Source: Desulfofundulus salinus (lineage in GTDB: Bacteria > Bacillota > Desulfotomaculia > Desulfotomaculales > Desulfovirgulaceae). Taken from it: DNA of 64,000 nucleotides. Positions 36,973-45,072 of the stretch are shown here, in pieces; the first letter of the stretch is position 1; every line of letters begins with the position of its first letter. The position numbers were made by a program, and so were the translations under genes. The stretch is from assembly GCF_003627965.1 (NCBI RefSeq), contig NZ_RBWE01000001.1, positions 688,546 to 752,545 of the forward strand, in the 5' to 3' direction. The notes under the pieces were generated by a model. The model had not been told where the DNA came from. It made no database searches and saw only the letters and a list, made by a program, of their open reading frames with translations.

Positions 36973-38169
36973 CTACTTTGTTTCTTTGCTGGCAAGTTCT
37001 TCCAGGGCTTTCCGGGGTTTGTCCCAACCGGGCAGGTAAATTAAGGCTTTCTGGAAGTATTCAGCGGCCCTTTGGTTCTGTCCCAACCTGGCGTAGATCT
37101 CGCCTGCCTCGTAACAGGCTTCGCCCATCATGCGGGGGGAAAGATCGGCAGTTAAAAGACTTCGGATAGCAGAACCCATACTGGCGGGTTTTTGCGGGTG
37201 GGGAAGCTTTTTCTCCCCTGCGGCGATGATGTCCTGGTAGATGGCGGTGGCCTCATGATAGCGTTCGAGACCGGTTAACGCCCGCGCTTTAATCAGTTGA
37301 AAACCATATATAGAAGGGTAGATTACCTTGTCTGCAACCATCCCTTTTTCGGCTGCTTCCAGGGCCTGCCGGTATTCCCTTACCTTAACCAGGGCGTCCG
37401 CCAGGTAGTACCAGTAAAAGCTGGCCTGCGGGTGTTCCCGCACCCTTTTCCGGTAGTACTCTACCACCCTTGGGAAATAGGCGAGGTAAACGTCTTCAGC
37501 GGAGATCAAATTTTTCCCATCCCAGCGCAGTACATCTACGGCCATGGCGTCACCGGTGTCCTTGACCCAGACGGCCAGTTCCTGCCGGCCGTCTTTACCT
37601 TTTTCACCGGCCAGGTCCTCCACTTCCAGGCGGTGGTAACCTGTGCCGGCAATTTTTTTCAGGTTTCCATCCTGCCAGGCCAGGATGTCCAGGCCATTGC
37701 CCGCCGAGGCGCCGATGGCCCAGCCGATAAGCAATTCATCCCGCCCGTCGCCGGTAATGTCGGCCAGTTGCAGCCGTTCCAAACTATATCCGCCTTCCTC
37801 CTGCCACAACTTTGCCCACTTACCGTTCTTTATTTCCTCCAGAACCAGGACACCTGCACTGCCCTGGCTCGTGCGGTAACCGGCAATAATTTCCGGTTGC
37901 CCGTCATGGTTTAAGTCGCCGGTTTGAATTAATTCCCGGGTGCTTTGGGCCACCTCCCCTGCCGGTTCCGGGGCTAAAAGGTGTGCACCGGCAGGTAAGA
38001 AGGTCTGCACAATCTTTAGCAGCTCGTTCTGATTACCCGCCTTTCTTCCGGCGGCAGTGCTGGCGCCTGTTCCCGGGGGCTTAATCAATGCTCCGGGCGT
38101 GGGGAACTGGGCGCAGGCGCTGATGATTATGCTTCCCGCAATGAGCACGGGCACAAGTTTTTTACGCAT
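36973..38169 (-). CDS. Lipoprotein with FG-GAP/VCBS-like and TPR domains
   Basis: A 398-residue protein. Lipoprotein signal VPVLIAGSIIISAC (lipobox ISAC). The middle has FG-GAP/VCBS-type repeats with calcium-loop wording (TGDLNHDGQPEIIAGY, ADITGDGRDELLIGW, DLAGEKGKDGRQELAVW). The C-terminus has TPR units (WYYLADALVKVREYRQALEAA and CYEAGEIYARLGQNQRAAEYF). ATG 38169 is chosen because the AAAGGATGG site overlaps the earlier ATG at 38178. An envelope protein of unknown function; the promoter region carries an ECF-like site resembling that of the sigma gene. Confidence 0.82.
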   Translation of the reverse strand: MRKKLVPVLIAGSIIISACAQFPTPGALIKPPGTGASTAAGRKAGNQNELLKIVQTFLPAGAHLLAPEPAGEVAQSTRELIQTGDLNHDGQPEIIAGYRTSQGSAGVLVLEEIKNGKWAKLWQEEGGYSLERLQLADITGDGRDELLIGWAIGASAGNGLDILAWQDGNLKKIAGTGYHRLEVEDLAGEKGKDGRQELAVWVKDTGDAMAVDVLRWDGKNLISAEDVYLAYFPRVVEYYRKRVREHPQASFYWYYLADALVKVREYRQALEAAEKGMVADKVIYPSIYGFQLIKARALTGLERYHEATAIYQDIIAAGEKKLPHPQKPASMGSAIRSLLTADLSPRMMGEACYEAGEIYARLGQNQRAAEYFQKALIYLPGWDKPRKALEELASKETK

Positions 38170-38235
38170 GGCCACCATCCTTTTGCCGCTGTTGTAAAAA
38201 AAGGGCCTTTTAGCGCAAGTTTATCAGATCTTTAA

Positions 38236-38261
38236 ACCGGAGTGGTTACAAAAAGGTTACA
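38236..38261 (-). promoter_or_regulatory. Possible ECF promoter of the FG-GAP/TPR lipoprotein
   Basis: On the minus strand TGTAAC (38261-38256), with the same TGTAACCTTTT wording as the sigma gene promoter, is followed after 16 bases by CGGT (38239-38236). The -10 differs from CGTC, so this is a suggestion that the lipoprotein belongs to the regulon of the ECF factor at 31889. Confidence 0.35.
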
Positions 38262-38321
38262 GAACTAACCTGTTATATGCGGTTTTTCTAAAGGCAGGGA
38301 AACGTAAACCGTTGTTCCGAC

Positions 38322-38346
38322 ACCCGTATTCTTTGTGCGGGTTTTT
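38322..38346 (+). terminator. Terminator-like hairpin upstream of moxR
   Basis: ACCCGTA (38322-38328) pairs with TGCGGGT (38336-38342), followed by TTTTT. It lies 148 bases before moxR within a 324-base gap (38170-38493), where the only other thing noticed is the ECF-like site. It could be a leader attenuator for the moxR operon. Confidence 0.5.
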
Positions 38347-38493
38347 GGACTTCATCCCTCTATATTCAGGACGGATTGACCCTGCAAAAAGTTCCCCAAA
38401 AACAAAAAAATAACCCCTGGTGGGAACCAAATGGGCCTGCCCGTCGTCATATTAAGGTAAAGAAGAAAGCATCTCAAAGTAAAGGATGATTTT

Positions 38494-39552
38494 ATGGCCG
38501 TAAACAATAAAGAAAGGGACTATGGACCGGCAGGTACAGGGGGCGCCGGCCTTCCGGCACCGGAAGGCGCGGAGATTACCCGCCGTTTACATGAGGTTAC
38601 CCGCCGGCTGGGTGAAGTGCAGGAAGCCATCGGACGGGTGATTGTGGGGCAGCAGGAGGTGGTCCACCAGGTATTGATTGCCCTTCTGGCCGGGGGACAC
38701 GTGCTCCTGGAAGGCATACCGGGTTTGGGTAAGACGGTGCTGGTGCGGACCATCGGCCAGGTGACCGGTCTTACCTTCCGGCGCATCCAGTTCACTCCCG
38801 ACCTGATGCCGGCGGACATCACCGGCACCATGGTCTTTGAGGAGCGGGGTAGCGGCGGGCCTTTTCGTTTTGTGCCCGGACCAATCTTCGCCAACATTGT
38901 GCTGGCCGATGAAATAAACCGGGCTACTCCCAAAACCCAGAGCGCGTTACTGGAAGCCATGCAGGAACGCACGGTAACCGTGGGGGGGACGAGCTATCCC
39001 CTGCCCAATCCTTTCTTTGTACTGGCCACCCAGAACCCGCTGGAGATGGAGGGAACCTATCCCCTCCCTGAAGCCCAGCTGGACCGGTTTTTATTTAAAG
39101 TTAACGTACCCTACCCCACGGCCGAAGAGCTGGCGGTCATTGCCGCCCGGACCACCGGTGCCGTGGAGCCCCCGGTACCGGCGCTGCTTGAGCCCCACGA
39201 ACTCCTGGAGTGGCTGGGGCTGGTACGGCACGTGGTGGTGGTTGAAGACATAATGAACTACGCGGTGCGACTGGTGCTGGCAACCCAACCCGAAAACCCC
39301 CACGCCCCCGAGCGGGTGCGCCGTTATGTCCGGTACGGTTCCAGTCCCCGGGGGTTGCAGGCCTTGATCCTGGGAGCCCGGGCCGAGGCCCTGCGGGACG
39401 GTCGCCCCCAGGTGGTTTACCGGGATGTACAGCGGGTGGCACCGGCCGCCCTGCGCCACCGTTTGATCCTGGGCTTCGAAGCGGCCGCGGAAGGAGTTAC
39501 GGCCGATGACCTGGTTGTCGAGATACTGGCTACGGTGCCGGCGATATCGTGA
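38494..39552 (+). CDS. moxR: MoxR family AAA ATPase
   Basis: A 352-residue AAA+ chaperone-like ATPase. Walker A GIPGLGKTVLVRT, Walker B LADEINRATPKTQSALLEAMQE, sensor ATQNPLEMEGTYPLPEAQLDRF and the C-terminal RYGSSPRGLQALILGARAEAL are all standard. It usually works with DUF58 and VWA-domain proteins to assemble or activate complexes at the membrane, and those genes follow directly. AAAGGATG precedes the ATG. Confidence 0.94.
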   Translation: MAVNNKERDYGPAGTGGAGLPAPEGAEITRRLHEVTRRLGEVQEAIGRVIVGQQEVVHQVLIALLAGGHVLLEGIPGLGKTVLVRTIGQVTGLTFRRIQFTPDLMPADITGTMVFEERGSGGPFRFVPGPIFANIVLADEINRATPKTQSALLEAMQERTVTVGGTSYPLPNPFFVLATQNPLEMEGTYPLPEAQLDRFLFKVNVPYPTAEELAVIAARTTGAVEPPVPALLEPHELLEWLGLVRHVVVVEDIMNYAVRLVLATQPENPHAPERVRRYVRYGSSPRGLQALILGARAEALRDGRPQVVYRDVQRVAPAALRHRLILGFEAAAEGVTADDLVVEILATVPAIS

Positions 39553-39573
39553 CGTTATAATGGCGGAGGATTT

Positions 39574-40470
39574 ATGAAATTCCAAAATCATTCTCATAAC
39601 CCTGACCCGGCTCCCGGCAGGTACTTGCTAGAGCCCGGCCTGGTGGCCCGCCTGGAAGGCTACCGCCTGGTGCGTTACCGCCCCGCCGGGGGTGAACCCG
39701 GCGGGGGCCGGCGTTCCCACCGTAAGGGGGGCGCGGTGGAATTTGCCGACTACCGCCAGTATACGCCCGGAGACGAACCCCGCCGGGTGGACTGGAAGGC
39801 CTATGCCCGGCTGGGTCGATTGTACGTCAAGGAGTTTCTTGATGAGCGGCAGGACTGCGTCCTGCTGCTGGTGGATACCAGTGCCTCCATGGATTACGGC
39901 GGGGAGGCCCACAAAGGGCGCTGCGCCCTGCGGGTGGCTGCCGGGCTGGGGATATGCGCCCTGGCGGGCCATGACCGTTTGGCCGCCGCGGCCGGTGGGA
40001 GCCAAACAGCCCTCTTAGCCCCTCTGGGAGGGCGGGGGAGTATTTTTCGCCTGCTGCAGTTTCTGGAGGGATTGACTTTTGGAGGCGTTTCCGACCTGGC
40101 CGGGGACCTGCGTGCCGCTTTAGCCATGGCACCCCGTACGGGCAGCCTGTACGTTTTTTCCGACCTGCTGGATCTGGAGAAGGTGGAAAAGACCCTGCGC
40201 CTGGCTGCGGGTTACGGTTTGGAAACGACGCTCCTGCACATCATGGCACCCCAGGAGCGGCAGCCAGTTTTGGAAGGGGAATGGGCGCTGGTGGATGCCG
40301 AGAGCGGGGACCGGGTGGAAATATCCGTAACCCCCGCGTTGCTCCTGGCATACCGGCGGCGCCTGGAAAACCATATGGGGCAACTGGACGACCTGTGCCG
40401 GCGCTGGGGAGCCCGGCGGGTGATGGTGGACAGCGGTGAGAGGCCGCCGGCACCTTCTTCATTACCTTGA
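39574..40470 (+). CDS. DUF58 domain protein
   Basis: A 298-residue cytoplasmic protein with the DUF58 core YRQYTPGDEPRRVDWKAYARLG followed by a VWA-like fold with a partial MIDAS motif (LLVDTSASMDYG). It is the second gene of the moxR operon, 21 bases after it with GGAGGA upstream. It probably interacts with MoxR; biochemical role unknown in this family. Confidence 0.92.
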   Translation: MKFQNHSHNPDPAPGRYLLEPGLVARLEGYRLVRYRPAGGEPGGGRRSHRKGGAVEFADYRQYTPGDEPRRVDWKAYARLGRLYVKEFLDERQDCVLLLVDTSASMDYGGEAHKGRCALRVAAGLGICALAGHDRLAAAAGGSQTALLAPLGGRGSIFRLLQFLEGLTFGGVSDLAGDLRAALAMAPRTGSLYVFSDLLDLEKVEKTLRLAAGYGLETTLLHIMAPQERQPVLEGEWALVDAESGDRVEISVTPALLLAYRRRLENHMGQLDDLCRRWGARRVMVDSGERPPAPSSLP

Positions 40471-40637
40471 CCCGGGCAGGGGTATTGCACCCGCGATCAA
40501 GCAGTAGGGAATGCCTGCCGTAGCAAGCAATGTACTAACTTTGGTTGGCGGATCGGTCATGTTAATCTACTCCCTGCCGGAGCTTTTGGGTTATCCGGGA
40601 TATTTTCTGCAGACGGTTGAAACCGGAGGCGATTTGT

Positions 40638-42560
40638 TTGAGCTTTTTACACCCCCTTTTCCTGTGGGTGGGCCTGACTTTGCCGGCCATAGTGGCCCTG
40701 TACATATTGCGACCCCGGCGCAGGGAAATGATTGTTCCCAGCACCCTTTTCTGGCAGGCAGCGCCGTCCAGTATAGAGGCCAGCCGCCCCTGGCAGCGGC
40801 TGAAACCCCGGTTGTTATTGTGGCTGCAGCTGCTGGCGGCCGCATCCCTGACCCTGGGGGCTGCAGCGCCGGTGTGGTACTGGGGTTCACCTTCCAAAAG
40901 CGTCATAGTACTTCTTGATGCCTCGGCCAGTATGAACGCTACCGATTTAGGGCAGACCCGCTTTTCCCGGGCATTGCGGGAAGTGGAGGCCCTGGCCGAT
41001 AGCCTGGAGAAGGGGGCTACCATGACGGTTATTGCCTTTGACCGGCAGCCCCGGATGGTGGTGCGTGAGGCTGCCGATTCCCGGCAGGTGCACCGGGCGC
41101 TGCAGGGGCTCAAGCCGTCCTGTTATCCGGGGGACCTGGGGCCGGCCCTTTCCCTGGCCCGGGCACTGGGCCGCCAGCAGGACCGGCCCCGGATAGTCCT
41201 GGTGAGTGACGGCGGTCTGGCTCCGGTGGACAATGCCGGGGATCTGGAACTGGTCACCGTGGGTAAGGATGGGGCGGCCAATGTGGCCCTGGCCGGTTTG
41301 CAGCTTCGCCCGGCCGGAGAAGGCCAGGCAGCCCAGGTAACGGTTGTTAACCATGGCGGGCGGGCGGCTTCCGGCCAGGTTTACCTGAGTGCAGGCCGCC
41401 AGGAAATGCAGGCCCGGAAATGGCACCTGGGGCCGGGGGAAAGCACCCACCTGCTGTGGCCCGATTTACCTGCCGGGGTGCCGGTGGCGGCACGCCTGGC
41501 CGTAGATGATGCCGGGATGGATCACCTGGCCCTGGACAACCAGGCCTGGGCGGTGCCCGAAAACAAACACCGCGTGCGGGTTTTGCTGGTCAGCCGGGGA
41601 AATATCTTCCTGGAACGGGCGCTGGGTGTATTGCCGGGCGTTGAGGTATATAAATGCACCCCTCAAGAATACCCATCCCTTTTGGGCGGAGCTTACAACT
41701 ACGAGATTACCGTGCTGGACGGCCTTAATTCCCCCTTGCCGCCGGGGGCGGCGCTTTTTGTAAATCCCCCGGCGGGGGAGGTGGCCGGATTAAAAGTGGG
41801 TGGCAAATTTCATCCTCCGGCTCTGGCGGGAATGGAAGGAAGTGCCATCCTCCACTATGTGGATCTTTCCCAGGTGCATATTGCCTCTGCCCGCGACCTG
41901 GAACCGGGCAGCGGCTGGGCCGCCGACGTAAAGGCGGCCGGGAAAACGGTGCTGGCCCACGGTCAGGGGCAGGGAAAACGCCTGGTGGTCTGGGGATTTG
42001 ATTTGCATGATTCCGATCTCCCCCTGCGTCCGGCCTTTCCCGTTCTCCTGCATAACACGATGGCCTGGCTGGCACCTCCTGACCTGGAGCTGCCGGCACA
42101 GGTTTACCCGGGTCAGGAGGTAGAGGTGGCCGCTTTACCTCTGGCCCGGGGTATAGAGGTGGAGCCGGTTTCACCGGAAGCAGTTTTTTTCCGGGGAGCT
42201 TCCCTTTCCAGTGTTCCCAATGAGAACAATTTAGATGATGGCAAGCCTGGTGCTCGGGTGGTGCTTGCCCCACCCTTCCCGCCTGCTCCCTGGATTCCCT
42301 CTGCGCCGGGCCTGTACCGCATCGTGGAAAGCTGCGGGGATGGGGATTATCCCGGCCACCAGATCAGCCGTCTGGTGGCCGTAAACGGATACCATCCCCG
42401 GGAATCGGATCTGCGCGTGCGGGACCCCCGTTCCCAGCAGGGGGAGGAGGTAACCTCCACCGCCCCGCGGCCCCGGCCCCGATCCCTGGCGGGCTTGTTG
42501 AGTGCTCTGGCCCTGGCGGTGGTGCTGGTGGAGTGGGGGGTGGCCAGCCGTGGGCATTAG
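40638..42560 (+). CDS. BatA/VWA-type membrane protein
   Basis: A 640-residue protein. The N-terminus LSFLHPLFLWVGLTLPAIVALYIL is the standard BatA-like first helix, then WLQLLAAASLTLGAA, a VWA domain with MIDAS (VLLDASASMNATD), beta-rich CARDB-like domains and a final helix (LAGLLSALALAVVLVEWG). I chose TTG 40638, nine bases after GGAGG; a TTG 21 bases earlier has no better site. The 167-base gap after the DUF58 gene shows no independent gene. It overlaps the next gene by 11 bases. Confidence 0.87.
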   Translation: MSFLHPLFLWVGLTLPAIVALYILRPRRREMIVPSTLFWQAAPSSIEASRPWQRLKPRLLLWLQLLAAASLTLGAAAPVWYWGSPSKSVIVLLDASASMNATDLGQTRFSRALREVEALADSLEKGATMTVIAFDRQPRMVVREAADSRQVHRALQGLKPSCYPGDLGPALSLARALGRQQDRPRIVLVSDGGLAPVDNAGDLELVTVGKDGAANVALAGLQLRPAGEGQAAQVTVVNHGGRAASGQVYLSAGRQEMQARKWHLGPGESTHLLWPDLPAGVPVAARLAVDDAGMDHLALDNQAWAVPENKHRVRVLLVSRGNIFLERALGVLPGVEVYKCTPQEYPSLLGGAYNYEITVLDGLNSPLPPGAALFVNPPAGEVAGLKVGGKFHPPALAGMEGSAILHYVDLSQVHIASARDLEPGSGWAADVKAAGKTVLAHGQGQGKRLVVWGFDLHDSDLPLRPAFPVLLHNTMAWLAPPDLELPAQVYPGQEVEVAALPLARGIEVEPVSPEAVFFRGASLSSVPNENNLDDGKPGARVVLAPPFPPAPWIPSAPGLYRIVESCGDGDYPGHQISRLVAVNGYHPRESDLRVRDPRSQQGEEVTSTAPRPRPRSLAGLLSALALAVVLVEWGVASRGH

Positions 42561-44147
42561 TTTTACCGAACCTTTATGGTGGCTGGCCCTGCCGGTAATT
42601 CTGGCCGCCGCCTGGTACCTGCGCCTGCCCTGGCTGCAGATGGCCCGGCTGGCCGGACGGGGGCCCTGGCGGCGGGAAATTTTCCGGGTCGCTTTTCGTT
42701 TTGCCATCCTGATCCTCCTTGTGGCCGTGCTGGCGGGGCCGCACCTGGTTATGCCGGTGCAGCGGCAGGCGGTAATTATGGCCCTGGACGCTTCGGCCAG
42801 CGTGGGGCCGGCCAGAAGCCAGGGAGAACAGTGGATCCGGGAAGCGCTGGAGGCCAGGCCGGCTTCCGCCCTGGCCGGCGTGGTTGCCTTTGGCCAGCGG
42901 GCACTGGTGGAAGAACCCCCGGGACTCCGGCCGGTGTTTCACCAGCTGGGGACCGATCCCGGCGTGGCGGGCAGCCGGGTGGGAGAAGCCCTGCGCCTGG
43001 CCGGGGCCCTTTTCCCCGAAGATGCCCGGCGGCGGGTGGTATTGTTGTCCGACGGGCGGGATACCGGGGGTGATGCCGTGGCGGCGGCCCGCCAGCTGCG
43101 GGAAGAAGGAGTGCGGGTGGATGTGGTGCCTCTGGGAGGTCCTGCCGGTCCGGACGTGCGTGTGGAAGCTTTAAAAGTCCCTCTCCGGGCCCGGGTGGGC
43201 GAAAAGACGGCCCTGGAAGTGGTGGTTACTGCCAACAGGGACACCCGGGCCACCCTTTATATAGACCGGGACGGGATGATGGTGGCCTCCCGGGAGGTGC
43301 AGCTGCGGGCGGGGGAAAACCGCATCAGCCTCTCCGTTGATGCGGGCAGTGCCGGCCTGCACAGCTACCATGCCCGCCTGGTGGCCGCCGATCCCGCCCG
43401 GGATGTTTTTACGGCCAATAACCGGGCCGGTGCGGTGCAACAGGTTAGTGGGCCGCCCCACGTCCTGGTGGTGAGCCCTGATATAAAAGAGACTGTTACC
43501 CTGGTCCGCTCGCTGCGCAGCGCCGGAAAAGTAGAGGTTACGGTGGTAACCCCGGAAAGCGTGCCCGGGGGATTGGCCGCCTGGGCCCGTTACCAGGCGG
43601 TGTTTCTGGTTGACGTGCCTGCTTTCAGTCTGGGAGAAAAAACCATGCAGGAGATTGAAACCTATGTGCGGGACGGGGGTGGCGGCCTGGTTATGGTGGG
43701 CGGACCCGACTCCTATGGTCCCGGCGGTTACGCCGGTACCCCGGTGGAACGGGCGCTGCCCGTGGAAAGAAATGTTCGTTCACGGCAAAACTGCGGGTAG
43801 CCATAACCGTTTCCCTGGTAAATATGGCCGGAATGGTTCCGGCATCGGCAGTGGCGTAAAAACGCCTGCTCCCGCCTGGACCGGCCGCACCCTGGCCACT
43901 ATAGAAAAGCTGGGTTTCCGGGTCGGCAGGAGGGGTAGGACGGTTACCGGTAGTCAAACAGACGGTGGCGGAAAGGCAGGAAGTGAAGCGGCAGAAACAC
44001 ACCCGGTGGCGGGCAGGGCAGGCGGTGGGGAGGAAACCGGTTCGCTTCAAGAACAAAGAGCCGGCCGGGGTGCCGGACCTGTCCAACCAGATTCACCACA
44101 AGACACCGCCGCCAGGCTCCTGGCCGCCAAACGCCGGAGAAAAAGTT
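42550..44147 (+). pseudogene. VWA/glutamine-amidotransferase-like membrane protein, truncated and frame-broken
   Basis: From GTG 42550 a normal start is read (two helices, then MALDASASVGPARSQG, a VWA domain, then PPHVLVVSPDIKETV). The frame goes on to GGPDSYGPGGYAGTPVERALPVERNVRS and then a stop at 43800. Full-length relatives continue from there with a second large VWA region and C-terminal tail. Here the tail-like end (a polar linker, then DTAARLLAAKRRRKS) appears in another frame near 43860-44147, so several hundred codons were lost. The truncated 416-residue product may still be made, but the gene looks broken. Confidence 0.75.
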
Positions 44148-44170
44148 AGGCTGGGTGAGAAATACATGGG

Positions 44171-45055
44171 CTATTTCAGCTCCGCCAGCCCCTGCGCCAG
44201 GGTCCTGGGTTTAAACCCGAAATGTTTTTCTACTGCATCCAGGTCGGTCACATTGTCCAGCTCCATTTGCTTTAACTCTACGGAAGTTACCGGCGGATCG
44301 GGCAGCAGGCGCTCCATCACCGGGACCACAAGGCGCATCAGGGTCAGGGGGACGGGCAGTTTGACCCGCCGCCGGCCCTGGCTGGCCAGCCAGATATCCA
44401 GCATCTGGCCGTAGGTCAGGTGCTCCGGCCCGCCGATTTCGTAGGTTTGTCCTATAGACGCCGGGTTGTTTAGAGCAAGGACGACGCAGCAGGCCAGGTC
44501 TTCGGCAGCCAGGGGTTGAAAGCGGGAGGATGCGGCGGGGACCGGAGCAAAGGGTGGAGGGCTCATCCTTAAGGACTGGTCCATGCGGTCAAAAAAGCCG
44601 AAGCCCCGGCCGTAGAGCACTGAAGGACGGAAGATGGTCCAGGCCAGGCTGCTCCGGCGCACGGCTTCTTCACCCAGCCACTTGGAATAGGCGTAGCGGT
44701 AGGCCGGGTCCGGGCGCACACCCAGGGCACTCATATGGACGAAACGCCGGCAGCCGGCCCTTTCGGCGGCGGCAACCATGTTGCGCGTGCCCTGGACGTT
44801 GATGCTCTCAAAGGTAACCGGTCCCTTTTCCCGGATTACCGCCACCAGATGGACCACTGCCTCAGCGCCGCGGCAGGCTTCATCCAGGGAAGCCGGGCCG
44901 GTAACGTCTCCAGTGTAGAACTCGGGCTCGTTACCCAGCAGGGTGCGGGCCTTTTCCCTGTCCCTCACCAGGCAGCGCACCCGGTAACCCGCCTGCAACA
45001 GTGCCGGGACAATGTGCCGGCCCACCAGCCCGGTAGCTCCGGTAACCAGAATCAT
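44171..45055 (-). CDS. NAD(P)-binding epimerase/NmrA-like protein (complex I NDUFA9 type)
   Basis: A 294-residue atypical short-chain dehydrogenase. Rossmann motif ILVTGATGLVGRHIVPALL at the N-terminus, GDVTGPASLDEA, VVHLVAVIRE, and a YAYSKWLGEEAVRRS segment containing the YxxxK pair. The C-terminus resembles NDUFA9-like and NAD-dependent epimerases. Start ATG 45055 is five bases after GGAGGTG; the longer in-frame ATG would overlap the upstream gene. Substrate unknown. Confidence 0.86.
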   Translation of the reverse strand: MILVTGATGLVGRHIVPALLQAGYRVRCLVRDREKARTLLGNEPEFYTGDVTGPASLDEACRGAEAVVHLVAVIREKGPVTFESINVQGTRNMVAAAERAGCRRFVHMSALGVRPDPAYRYAYSKWLGEEAVRRSSLAWTIFRPSVLYGRGFGFFDRMDQSLRMSPPPFAPVPAASSRFQPLAAEDLACCVVLALNNPASIGQTYEIGGPEHLTYGQMLDIWLASQGRRRVKLPVPLTLMRLVVPVMERLLPDPPVTSVELKQMELDNVTDLDAVEKHFGFKPRTLAQGLAELK

Positions 45056-45072
45056 ATGCTGCACCTCCATAA

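Noticed and set aside
40511-40918. Independent gene between the DUF58 and BatA-like genes
   Set aside because: It overlaps the BatA-like frame for most of its length and lacks family features; a shadow.
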